A DNA stretch of 11,759 bases from JBJFGR01 sp051892875 (GCA_051892875.1 JBJFGR010000080.1:1-11759); one strand, 5' to 3'; positions 1 to 6,877 are shown, counted from the first letter of the stretch. The notes: a model not told the origin generated them from the letters alone. A program made the numbers and translations.

Positions 1-2
1 CT

Positions 3-1055
3 ATGGCACTAGTTCGTAGAGTATTCCCACAATTATTCGCAAACGTATTGGTTGGTGTTCAGCCATTGAATGGTCCAGTTGGTTTGGCATTCGCACTACG
101 TTACATCTATAAGACAAACGATCCAACAGAATTAGTTGAAGCAGCATGGAAGGCAGTTCCTCGTTTCTCTGGTTTCACAGGTTCTACTCAGAACACAGAC
201 GGTGCATACGATGCAGGTACTGGTGTTGATACTCAGACTGGTGAAGGTTGGGGAATCACCAAGCAGGGCGATCGTAAGATGCCTGAACTAGGCCTAATGC
301 TATCAAGACAGTCTATCGTTGCTAAGACACGTAAACTAGCAGCATCATTCTCTCTAGAATCTGCAGCTGATATTAAGGCAATGCAGGGTATTGAAATGAT
401 GTCTGAAATGATTAACGTTCTTCAGGCAGAAATGACCGCAGAAATGGACCGTGAAACAATCGGTCGTTGTAAGTCTCTATGTACACCAAAGATTTACAAT
501 AAGGCTTCTGGCGAAGATTACAAGTCTAATTATGACGGTATCATCGGTCGTTGGTCTCAAGAAAGATATTCAAACATCGTTACACAGATCCAAAAGGCTG
601 CAAACGATATTCGTACCGCTACTCGTAGAGGCGCTGCAAACATCGCAGTAGTTTCTCCTGATATGGCTACAGTTCTACAGTCCGCTGCTCCATTCTTCAA
701 CAAGATTCAGCACGACGTCAACGGTTCTCTAGTCACTCCAGAAATCGGTACTCTAAACAATTCAATCAAGGTATACTGTGATCAGTACGCTGTATCTGAA
801 GATGGTACAACTGATAACGGTGAAGTTCTATTAGCATATAAGGGTTCTTCATTGTCTGATGCTGGTGTAGTATTCTGCCCATACGTAACTGGTGTTATCA
901 ACCAGGCAGTTGATCCAAACGACTTCTCACCACGTGTTGGTATTATGTCTCGTTATGGATTCGCAACTAACATGTTAGGCGCTGAAAACTACTATCGTCT
1001 ATTGAAGTTTAATGGTCTATTCTCAGACGGCATGTCTACAGATCTAGTATGGTAA
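3..1055 (+). CDS. 23: Major capsid protein, gp23-like (5' partial)
   Basis: This is the shell-forming capsid protein of T4-like phages, seen from an internal methionine onward. No stop precedes base 3, and the fragment opens with a motif that is internal in T4 gp23 (VRR at residues 4-6, then GVQPLNGPVGLAFALR at 18-33), so the gene almost certainly begins left of the window. The propeptide and N-arm are therefore not seen. Further gp23-like stretches are the helical region with SRQSIVAKTRKLAASFSLE (101-119) followed by the conserved segment around AEMDRET, and near the C-terminus a YKG, PYV and RYGF pattern. Between FSGFTG (55-60) and the SRQ helix there are only about 40 residues, where T4 gp23 carries a longer insertion domain. 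Codons often end in C and the gene is less AT-rich than the minus-strand genes, which fits high expression. The family call is confident; the true start is unknown. Confidence 0.93.
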   Translation: MALVRRVFPQLFANVLVGVQPLNGPVGLAFALRYIYKTNDPTELVEAAWKAVPRFSGFTGSTQNTDGAYDAGTGVDTQTGEGWGITKQGDRKMPELGLMLSRQSIVAKTRKLAASFSLESAADIKAMQGIEMMSEMINVLQAEMTAEMDRETIGRCKSLCTPKIYNKASGEDYKSNYDGIIGRWSQERYSNIVTQIQKAANDIRTATRRGAANIAVVSPDMATVLQSAAPFFNKIQHDVNGSLVTPEIGTLNNSIKVYCDQYAVSEDGTTDNGEVLLAYKGSSLSDAGVVFCPYVTGVINQAVDPNDFSPRVGIMSRYGFATNMLGAENYYRLLKFNGLFSDGMSTDLVW

Positions 1056-1064
1056 TTTTTTAGT

Positions 1065-1070
1065 AGGAGG
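1065..1070 (+). promoter_or_regulatory. Strong Shine-Dalgarno site for the gene at 1080
   Basis: A perfect AGGAGG sits 9 bases before the ATG at 1080, between the capsid stop codon and the next gene. It is the best ribosome-binding site in the window, and it suggests that the small downstream protein is made in large amounts from the same mRNA as the capsid protein. Confidence 0.8.
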
Positions 1071-1079
1071 AAAAATATA

Positions 1080-1532
1080 ATGGCTTACAAAACATTACAA
1101 AATCCAGATCTATACGGAAAAGGCAATGACTACGAACAAGACATGAAGTACGTTGTTGCAAAAGATGAAAATGGCAAGACAACATGGCGTGATGGTATTT
1201 ACACCAAGTTAGCATACGATATTAAGGACCCAGAAGGTTATAATAAGCGTACAGTTAACACACCACAGTCAGGTTGGGGCGAAGGTGATTTCAAGCGTGC
1301 AGAAACCTTATCAGGTGAAACTGACGGTTCAGCATTGTTCTCACCAAATTACGCAACAGCAGTATCTTTCGGACAGCCATTCTCTGCAACTTCCGCAGTT
1401 TCAGAAAAGGTATTCGAAGCTCCAACAGATGCATACTACAAGGTTGAAGATATTGAAAAAGTTCCTCAGGGAATTGACGTAGCTTCTTTCCGTCCAGTAG
1501 CATCTAAGGAAGATGTTGACAAGTCTGTCTAA
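1080..1532 (+). CDS. Unknown 150-residue protein downstream of the capsid gene
   Basis: I do not recognise this protein. It starts 24 bases after the capsid stop behind a perfect AGGAGG, and a terminator follows it directly, so it is probably co-transcribed with the capsid gene and strongly translated. The sequence is soluble-looking and rich in Asp, Glu, Lys, Thr and Tyr. It has no membrane segment and no cysteine. The middle is Ser/Thr/Ala-rich (residues about 78-110) and the C-terminus is acidic and polar. Codon choice resembles that of the capsid gene, which supports high expression. Position suggests a head-related or virion protein such as a decoration or accessory protein, but this is inference from context only. 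T4 has the vertex protein gene 24 after gene 23; this protein is far shorter and does not look like gp24. Confidence 0.85.
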   Translation: MAYKTLQNPDLYGKGNDYEQDMKYVVAKDENGKTTWRDGIYTKLAYDIKDPEGYNKRTVNTPQSGWGEGDFKRAETLSGETDGSALFSPNYATAVSFGQPFSATSAVSEKVFEAPTDAYYKVEDIEKVPQGIDVASFRPVASKEDVDKSV

Positions 1533-1551
1533 TCTTTGATTAAACAAAATT

Positions 1552-1584
1552 AAAAAGACCACTCGCAAGAGTGGTTCTTTTTTT
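1552..1584 (+). terminator. Rho-independent terminator after the capsid operon, bidirectional
   Basis: The stem ACCACTC (1558-1564) pairs perfectly with GAGTGGT (1569-1575) around a GCAA tetraloop, and seven T residues follow at 1578-1584. On the other strand the same hairpin is followed by five T residues (complement of 1552-1556). It can therefore also stop minus-strand transcription arriving from the uvsW operon. The U-tract runs straight into the late promoter at 1586. Confidence 0.88.
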
Positions 1585-1585
1585 A

Positions 1586-1593
1586 TATAAATA
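1586..1593 (+). promoter_or_regulatory. T4-type late promoter, predicted leaderless start
   Basis: An exact TATAAATA octamer, the T4 late-promoter element recognised by the gp55-type sigma factor. It begins two bases after the terminator U-tract and ends four bases before the ATG at 1598. In T4 the octamer covers about -13 to -6, which puts transcription initiation at or next to the start codon. There is no Shine-Dalgarno sequence between them. Confidence 0.75.
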
Positions 1594-1597
1594 CTTT

Positions 1598-1960
1598 ATG
1601 GACGTCTTTTTCTCTAATGCATTCCAAGAAGTAATTGATTATATAAAAACATTGGGTATAAATGTATATCCATTTGGTGATAATTATTTTTATTTTGGAT
1701 ATGAAAAAGATGATACATTTGGATTTATATGTGAAAATAAAGATAATATAGTAGTACGCTTTATCTATGTAGACTTATTTTCAAATAAACCAAATATTGA
1801 TACATTCAATTGGGACAAAGAAAAATTTACAAAAAAAATCTATGATATAACTAAAATATATCATAGAAATAAAAAATATCACAAATTAGAAGCTATCAAA
1901 CATATAGCAGATGACGAATTTATTCCTGATCTTCAGGATGATACTCCAACTTTAAATTAG
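1598..1960 (+). CDS. Unknown 120-residue protein, predicted leaderless gene
   Basis: I do not recognise this protein. I start it at ATG 1598, because the in-frame GTG at 1571 lies inside the terminator hairpin, upstream of the predicted transcription start. No later methionine exists in the frame, so 1598 is the only usable ATG. The N-terminal half is rich in aromatic residues (repeated Phe and Tyr from residue 25 to 60, such as NYFYFGYEKDD) and looks like a small alpha/beta domain. The second half is Lys-rich with KKIYDITKIYHRNKKYHKLE, and the tail is acidic. Its last 41 bases overlap, tail to tail, the 3' end of the uvsW-like gene on the other strand. It is markedly more AT-rich than the capsid gene just upstream. 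Confidence 0.75.
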   Translation: MDVFFSNAFQEVIDYIKTLGINVYPFGDNYFYFGYEKDDTFGFICENKDNIVVRFIYVDLFSNKPNIDTFNWDKEKFTKKIYDITKIYHRNKKYHKLEAIKHIADDEFIPDLQDDTPTLN

Positions 1961-3440
1961 TTGTAATTTGTGGGAATTCTTGTTCAACATAATACTTTGT
2001 TCTTTCTTCCCAATGCTGATATAAGTAATTCTTCTTATGTTTACCTTTTGGTGTATAATAAGATAAATCATCAATAATATCATATAAGATAACATGAGAC
2101 TTTGTATTATGTTTTCTCAATCCACGTCCAATACTCTGTAAGACCTTAATCTTACTCTTAGAATTAGAATATAATATAACTGCATGAAGTTTAGGAATGT
2201 TAACACCAGTAGACATAGTTCCAAAAGTTGCTAATAAAATAGTTCCATCTTCATTTTCAATTCCAGTTCTAATACTTTCTCTTTCTTTTGCTTTTACAGA
2301 ACCATCAATAATACTTACCTTCTTATTAGGATATTTCGCTTTCAGGTATTCCTGGAGGCTTTTTTCATGATCACGATGGTTTACTAGCAATAAGATATTA
2401 TGAGACTCTGGAGTATGGTCCAGGATTAAATCTAGCGCTTTATTACGTTCAGGATATTCTTCTACATATCTAACTTCTTCTGGATATTGCAAATTCTTAT
2501 GTGTCTTAATAAACTCCATAGGATATTTTACCAAGATATTTGCAATAGTAATCTTTGTCAAATAACCCTTCTCAATCAAATCCTTACTTCTAAGTTCAAA
2601 TAAAATATCTCCTAAAATACTCTGAATAGTCAAATTATCTGATGCTTCTGTAGATAAAGTACCAGTAGTACCAATCTTATAACTTGCATTTGTACATGAT
2701 TTTAAGATTGTAGATAAAGATTGTGACCTGATTTGGTGGGCTTCATCACATATTACTGCTTGATAATCTTCAAAAAAAGATTTTTCTTTCTTATAAATTG
2801 ATTGCCAAGTTGTAATCAATACTGGCTTTCTAAAATCTACATTCTTCTTTTCTTCATCATATAATTTTGTCACACAAATATCAATGTTCTTCCATCCATA
2901 GTCAATAAAGTCTTTATACAACTGTTCAACTAAGGTTTTGTTAGGAACAACAATCATAGTCTTCTTTAATTTCTTTTGTGTCAATAAAGTCACAATGATA
3001 TTGAAAATCATTAAGGATTTACCAGAAGAAGTACAAGAAAGTAAAATACCTTTTTTATTCTTTAATGCTGCATAAATAGCTTCTTTCTGATAATCACGTA
3101 AAGGATATGGTGCATTGACCATATTCATAGTCATTTGTTGTTCAAACCAATCATCTATATTTTCATCAATCATATTGGTGAAATTAGATAATTTATATTC
3201 AATACCTTCTTTATCAAAATAACGAATAACGTCAGGTAAAAGACCCATAGGAATGGTACTACTTCTTGGAGTATACATGTGTATCATACCATCCCAGACA
3301 TGCATCTTATATCTAGGATTGAAAATATAACCAGGAGAATAAGCAGAATAACGACAATATAGATTATGTGCTACTTCATCATTACAATCTACTTTAATTA
3401 CTGTTTCATTCACTTTTTCTAAATAAACTATATCACTCAT
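1920..3440 (-). CDS. uvsW: UvsW-like DEAH superfamily 2 helicase
   Basis: A 506-residue DNA helicase of the T4 UvsW type (T4 UvsW has about 500 residues). In T4 this enzyme unwinds R-loops, reverses stalled forks and helps shift replication from origin-dependent to recombination-dependent mode late in infection. Visible motifs in order: an N-terminal UvsW-type patch around FNPRYKMHVWDG (40-51); a Q-like motif YPLRDYQKEAI (112-122); Walker A CTSSGKS (136-142); DEAH box (232-235); motif III TGT (259-261); motif V ATFGTMSTGVN (404-414); and motif VI QSIGRGLRK (435-443) with both arginines. All catalytic residues look intact. It is the last gene of a minus-strand operon. Its ATG overlaps the preceding glycosyltransferase stop by eight bases (ATGAGTGA), which implies translational coupling. 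Its 3' end overlaps the convergent gene ending at 1960. Confidence 0.93.
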   Translation of the reverse strand: MSDIVYLEKVNETVIKVDCNDEVAHNLYCRYSAYSPGYIFNPRYKMHVWDGMIHMYTPRSSTIPMGLLPDVIRYFDKEGIEYKLSNFTNMIDENIDDWFEQQMTMNMVNAPYPLRDYQKEAIYAALKNKKGILLSCTSSGKSLMIFNIIVTLLTQKKLKKTMIVVPNKTLVEQLYKDFIDYGWKNIDICVTKLYDEEKKNVDFRKPVLITTWQSIYKKEKSFFEDYQAVICDEAHQIRSQSLSTILKSCTNASYKIGTTGTLSTEASDNLTIQSILGDILFELRSKDLIEKGYLTKITIANILVKYPMEFIKTHKNLQYPEEVRYVEEYPERNKALDLILDHTPESHNILLLVNHRDHEKSLQEYLKAKYPNKKVSIIDGSVKAKERESIRTGIENEDGTILLATFGTMSTGVNIPKLHAVILYSNSKSKIKVLQSIGRGLRKHNTKSHVILYDIIDDLSYYTPKGKHKKNYLYQHWEERTKYYVEQEFPQITTNLKLEYHPEDQE

Positions 3441-4566
3441 ATAATAAATCCGGTGGCAACTCTTTTAAATGTTGCATAATAAAATTAGAATACAAATTAG
3501 GCCAGTCTGTATCTGCATATTCATAAGTCAACTTAATTTCACTATCATTCTTCTTATGACTCTGAATATTCTTTATTTCTTTTACAGGTGTCATCTTATA
3601 TAAACATCTTACCGCATTGAAATTATCATCAATTATTCCACCAAAGTATTCATAAAAATCATTTAATGGAAAATTATACAAACAATGTGGTGGCCATATT
3701 CTACAATTTGCTACCCATTTACAAACATAATCGAAATGTTCTATTCCATAACAATTATCAATCATAGAACCATATACAGACCATGGATCTTCCATGTGTT
3801 GTATGTATAACTTTTGTAAATCATTCTCATCTAGAATATCATCATCATCTAATGTGACTATAGGACATTCTGGATATTTTTCCATTGTAGGATCTAATTT
3901 CTTTAATGGACGTGTATCTTTATAAGTCCATAAAATTTCAACCTTATCTTTGTGACTTTCTACAAAGTCTTTCATTCTAACTGGAACTTCTTTTCCAAAT
4001 TCTTCTTCAGCAAGAACTATCATTACTTTGTAATTATAATCACATTTCTGATTTACAAAACTCTCTAATGCTTCATAGGTTGCATTATCATGAATTCTCT
4101 TATGCCATGTTGTCATAGACACAATAAAATCTTCATAATAGAATTTCCAATCATGTTCATGTTTATAAAGCCAATCTATATAATTAGACTCTCCATCCCA
4201 TATTTCTACAGGTAAATCTAAAGTCTTTTTATATTCTTTAAACTCATCTGTTCTAGGTAAAAAATAACAATTTTCTCCAAAAATGAATGGCTCTGATACG
4301 TCTTCTATTCTAAAATCTTTCTTTATTAGAATGTTAGGATTTAAAATACAAAGATTTTCTTTTACTTTTTCTCTTATGATTTTATTAGCATCTTCGTATT
4401 TACATGTATATTTTTTAACACCATCAATTACATTCTTGATAGGATTCTTTTTACTGCATTCTATTAAAGTAATTGTATAATCAAATTTACAATTCTTTTT
4501 AATACTCTTCAACAAGTAATATACTTGCTGAGCATTCTCATTATCGACTATTCCAAAATTTATCAT
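3433..4566 (-). CDS. Glycosyltransferase, GT-A type with DDDD motif
   Basis: A 377-residue putative glycosyltransferase that would move a sugar from a nucleotide donor to an unknown acceptor. The catalytic-looking half begins at IVSMTTWHKRI (148-158), the pattern that opens this kind of GT-A fold. It continues through a strand KVMIVLAEEEF (180-190) and reaches IVTLDDDDI (236-244), where the aspartates fit a metal- and nucleotide-binding DXD. The first 110 residues form a separate segment (FGIVDNENAQQVYYLLKSI, then LNPNILIKKDF) that looks like a reduced GT-like strand-helix unit. The start overlaps the end of the 512-residue gene by 26 bases; a GGAG lies about 13 bases before the ATG, so coupling is likely. 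The substrate is unknown: phage DNA, virion proteins and host surface glycans are all possible. Confidence 0.75.
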   Translation of the reverse strand: MINFGIVDNENAQQVYYLLKSIKKNCKFDYTITLIECSKKNPIKNVIDGVKKYTCKYEDANKIIREKVKENLCILNPNILIKKDFRIEDVSEPFIFGENCYFLPRTDEFKEYKKTLDLPVEIWDGESNYIDWLYKHEHDWKFYYEDFIVSMTTWHKRIHDNATYEALESFVNQKCDYNYKVMIVLAEEEFGKEVPVRMKDFVESHKDKVEILWTYKDTRPLKKLDPTMEKYPECPIVTLDDDDILDENDLQKLYIQHMEDPWSVYGSMIDNCYGIEHFDYVCKWVANCRIWPPHCLYNFPLNDFYEYFGGIIDDNFNAVRCLYKMTPVKEIKNIQSHKKNDSEIKLTYEYADTDWPNLYSNFIMQHLKELPPDLLYE

Positions 4567-6079
4567 AAACTAAGCTCACTCCATGATCACGCAAGTATTT
4601 CTGTATTACTCTATATCTCAATCTTGCAAATATAAACATTACACCATTGTATTTATCAAAATCTATTGGCAATGTAATTGTCTTTGCATCCATTTCTAAT
4701 TTAATTATCTCTATACCTTTTTCTTTCAATTCTTTAATAAACTGTTCAAATGAATCAAATTTTATATTTAATTCTTTTAACTTTTTCATATTAAAGATTT
4801 TTATATAATCACCATATTCACAATATACATCATTTTCATCATATAATAATTCACTCTTTAATATAACCTTAGTATTAAAGATAATCAAATAATCTTGTTC
4901 ACAATTATCATAAAGATACTTGACACTATCTTCATACATGTGGAAACCATAATATGGCTTCTCATCTCTATTAGGCCAAGTTCTTTCAAAATATTGGTTA
5001 GTCATATTATTAAGATAATTGATATTTTGCATACGTAGCGATAATACATCTCTAACATTACTATTCATACTCAACTGATAATGATGAGTATTTTCCAATA
5101 TTGTTATCTTATCAATTTTACCAATTATCTTATGTCTAATTAAATTCAAATTCTCAATTAAGAATTCTGGGAAATTATATCCAATAGAAGCAACTTCAAT
5201 AGTACTATTCAAAATACCTTGAATACTTATATCTCCATATAAAGAAAAATCATAACCTGGATATACTTTTTGCCAAGCTTCTTTTATATCACTATTATGC
5301 AATATTCTATAAAGGTCCATTTCAAGACCTTTTTCTTTATAAGTGTTATAATTCTTTTCAGTAATTGAAATACTATATTCATTCCTAAATGAATTAACTA
5401 TATTAAACATTTCTATATGATTATTATAGAATCTATGTAAAGCATCTATATCAAATTTTTCATCTATTGTATATGCTGGAATAAATACATCTTTTTTAAC
5501 CATATTTTCAATACATGGTACTTTTGTATTTTCTTTTTCTTTACATTCATAACTATCGTCATTTAAGTTATAAACAAAGATACTATTCTTATAAATTCTT
5601 TTTTTATGGAAGTTATCACTACTTAAATTCTGTATTACTCTATCTTTTCTATTTTCAAAGAAATAATTGACTGTATCATTATCATATTCTGTATATTGAT
5701 CAAAAAGATATATATGGTCTATACTATGAAAAGGATAAACTGATAATACATTAAATTCAGATGAATAATTATGCCATTTGACTATTATAATATCACTGAA
5801 TTCAAGTAATAATGACTGAAATGATAATTCTAAATCTTTTTCTTTATTAGGATAATCTATTAGATTCAAATGAACATATAAACCATTTAAAGGTTTTGTT
5901 TGATTAACTAATAGATTATATAAAACTATTTCTTTATATGGATTATCTTTACTTATTTCAATAGATCCAATTAAATTAAACTTTTCATTAATTGGTTTAT
6001 GTTTTTTCTTCTTTAAAGAAGATACCTTTAAAGAATCCATAAAAGAATTAAATTGTTTATTCAAATAATCACTAAACAT
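4541..6079 (-). CDS. 512-residue protein with a divergent glycosyltransferase-like N-terminal part
   Basis: First gene of the three-gene minus-strand operon that ends with uvsW. I cannot name its function. After a Lys-rich start (KKKKHK, 23-28) the segment from 35 to about 141 can be lined up by eye with the catalytic half of the neighbouring glycosyltransferase. FNLIGSIEIS corresponds to IVSMTTWHKRI. A helix ending in LLVNQ and then GLYVHLNLI corresponds to SFVNQ and KVMIVLA. IYLFDQYTEYDND (123-135) lies where the DXD should be. The aspartates are not in a clean DXD, so activity is doubtful or the metal site has changed. The rest is rich in Asn, Ile, Tyr and Lys with no motif I know. I see no good Shine-Dalgarno before the ATG at 6079. 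It may be a diverged paralogue of the next gene. Confidence 0.7.
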   Translation of the reverse strand: MFSDYLNKQFNSFMDSLKVSSLKKKKHKPINEKFNLIGSIEISKDNPYKEIVLYNLLVNQTKPLNGLYVHLNLIDYPNKEKDLELSFQSLLLEFSDIIIVKWHNYSSEFNVLSVYPFHSIDHIYLFDQYTEYDNDTVNYFFENRKDRVIQNLSSDNFHKKRIYKNSIFVYNLNDDSYECKEKENTKVPCIENMVKKDVFIPAYTIDEKFDIDALHRFYNNHIEMFNIVNSFRNEYSISITEKNYNTYKEKGLEMDLYRILHNSDIKEAWQKVYPGYDFSLYGDISIQGILNSTIEVASIGYNFPEFLIENLNLIRHKIIGKIDKITILENTHHYQLSMNSNVRDVLSLRMQNINYLNNMTNQYFERTWPNRDEKPYYGFHMYEDSVKYLYDNCEQDYLIIFNTKVILKSELLYDENDVYCEYGDYIKIFNMKKLKELNIKFDSFEQFIKELKEKGIEIIKLEMDAKTITLPIDFDKYNGVMFIFARLRYRVIQKYLRDHGVSLVYDKFWNSR

Positions 6080-6101
6080 ATAAACCCATTATTCCATTCT
6101 A

Positions 6102-6212
6102 CTATAAGATAATTCTATAAGATTTATATCCTATAAGATTTAATCCCTTAAGATATTTATTTAAGAGATTTTAATTAAGAGAATTTATTTAAGAATTATT
6201 CATATTAAGAAA
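6102..6212. repeat. Array of eight degenerate short AT-rich repeats
   Basis: Eight imperfect copies of a motif like CTATAAGATTTA or TTAAGAGATTTTA follow one another. The shared AAG falls at 6106, 6119, 6135, 6150, 6163, 6177, 6191 and 6207, so spacings are 13-16 bases. The first three copies share CTATAAGAT exactly; the last five have TTAAGA. The array fills the gap between the 3' hairpins of the putative ncRNA and the 512-residue gene. It could be a protein-binding array, a leader region or simple sequence decay; the sequence does not decide. Confidence 0.6.
6121..6128 (-). promoter_or_regulatory. Weak late-promoter-like site before the 512-residue gene
   Basis: On the minus strand this reads TATAAATC, one mismatch from the TATAAATA element, and it would start transcription about 36 bases before the ATG at 6079. 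It lies within the repeat array, so the match could be accidental. It is the only candidate of this type I see for the glycosyltransferase/uvsW operon. The site 50-60 bases further upstream matches less well. Confidence 0.25.
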
Positions 6213-6214
6213 AT

Positions 6215-6270
6215 TGTCAATTCCTAAGGAATTGACACATTGGATAACTCTTACCAGAGTTATCCAATGT
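6215..6270 (-). terminator. Two tandem perfect hairpins ending the ncRNA
   Basis: A 14-bp perfect stem (6237-6250 with 6257-6270) closes a six-base loop. It is followed on the minus strand by a 10-bp perfect stem (6228-6237 with 6215-6224) with a three-base loop, and then by ATTTTCTT. The second hairpin plus this moderate U-tract reads as a minus-strand terminator. The two stems share base 6237, so they would either compete for it or stack end to end. Confidence 0.65.
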
Positions 6271-6731
6271 ATTTAATTATTATAGAATTAATTTTAATAG
6301 GATAACTATTTTTTCAGGTAGAGGACCTTGATACTATAAGCCTATGGAAGACTTATAGAACGTTAGGATAATACTTTTCAGTATATCGGACTCTCACGTA
6401 TAAGGAGATTTACATTTTGACTTTACCCTGGTGGTCTTCCTGTACAAGGACTTAACTATTCAAAAATACTCAAGACGGCGTATAAAAAGCTCGTTAAACT
6501 TTTATCACTGAACACTCACTGTTCTTTTGTGTTATTATATTCAGAATTTCTTCTGGGGTCCATTTCACCTATAACTCATTGGGTTGAGCCGAGGATCACT
6601 TTCTTTTTATAAAAATAAACTTTATAAAATAGTTTGTAAGGATTCGTATTACAAAAAACCTCTTCTATGGTAACTATTTTTCTGAAATAACATAACAGAT
6701 GGTATAGTCATCAACCTGATTTTATATTATA

Positions 6732-6829
6732 GGTAAAAGAGATAATTTGCTTAAAAAATTTGCTTAAAAGAATTGCAAAAATAAAAAGTTGCTAAAAATT
6801 TGCTGTATTATTTGCTATTCTCTTTTACC
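6732..6829 (-). repeat. Six AGCAA(A) motifs enclosed by an 11-bp inverted repeat
   Basis: The perfect 11-base inverted repeat GGTAAAAGAGA (6732-6742) and TCTCTTTTACC (6819-6829) encloses 76 bases. In these, the plus-strand motif TTGC ends at 6750, 6763, 6776, 6792, 6803 and 6815. Read on the minus strand these are six copies of GCAA, most as AGCAAA or AGCAAU, separated by A/U stretches at 11-16 base spacing. In the predicted ncRNA this makes a 5' stem with a large loop displaying repeated AGCAA sites. Confidence 0.7.
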
Positions 6830-6838
6830 ATTTATTAT

Positions 6839-6846
6839 TATTTATA
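6839..6846 (-). promoter_or_regulatory. T4-type late promoter of the putative ncRNA
   Basis: Exact TATAAATA on the minus strand, about 30 bases beyond the terminator of the gp25-like gene. With T4 spacing the RNA would begin with an A near 6833, a few bases before the 11-bp stem. No protein gene follows within 750 bases, so a non-coding transcript is the natural reading. Confidence 0.7.
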
Positions 6847-6877
6847 ATATAAAATTCTTGATTTTTGCAGTAAATAT

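Larger units (their letters stand above)
6207..6833 (-). ncRNA. Putative large structured non-coding RNA (about 630 nt)
   Basis: This stretch has no convincing reading frame on either strand, yet it is organised. On the minus strand an exact late promoter (6846-6839) predicts a 5' end near 6833, and two tandem perfect hairpins end it at 6270-6215. Helices I can pair by eye include an 11-bp stem 6829-6819/6742-6732. A 9-bp stem 6680-6672/6634-6626 encloses hairpin 6653-6649/6639-6635. CAGAA-GAAA-UUCUG spans 6555-6542, and GAACA/UGUUC 6524-6510. A near-perfect 10-bp stem with a UUUG loop spans 6474-6451, AUACU-GAAA-AGUAU spans 6384-6371, and a 9-bp stem spans 6358-6334. Two GAAA tetraloops are typical of folded RNAs. 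The centre is GC-rich for this genome (27 of 60 bases in 6541-6600, against 11 of 60 in 6121-6180). ROOL- or GOLLD-like phage RNAs are possible relatives, but I cannot confirm membership. Confidence 0.6.

Noticed and set aside
451..651. Overlapping plus-strand frame of 66 codons inside the capsid gene
   Set aside because: Shadow frame; the capsid frame is clearly conserved and no ribosome-binding site precedes the alternative one.
1285..1503. Open frames on both strands inside the 150-residue gene
   Set aside because: Low-complexity shadow translations with no start signals; the frame 1080-1532 has a perfect SD and terminator.
1571..1597. GTG start at 1571 for the gene ending at 1960
   Set aside because: It lies in the 3' arm of a perfect terminator and before the predicted transcription start; ATG 1598 fits the promoter spacing seen at two other genes.
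1657..1664. TATAAATG as a late promoter
   Set aside because: It has a mismatch at the last base and lies inside a coding sequence with no gene start nearby.
5480..5487. AATAAATA on the plus strand as a promoter
   Set aside because: Antisense inside a long gene and with no downstream plus-strand gene; expected by chance in such AT-rich DNA.
6807..6830. Seven-codon frame (MVKENSK) at the start of the minus-strand RNA
   Set aside because: No ribosome-binding site, spacing to the promoter differs from the leaderless genes, and the bases belong to the 11-bp stem.
6207..6833. Group I or group II intron, RNase P RNA or tmRNA
   Set aside because: I could not find the conserved core or domain V pattern, the RNase P GAGGAAAGUCC-type core, or tRNA-like ends. 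Flanking sequence is intergenic rather than a split gene.
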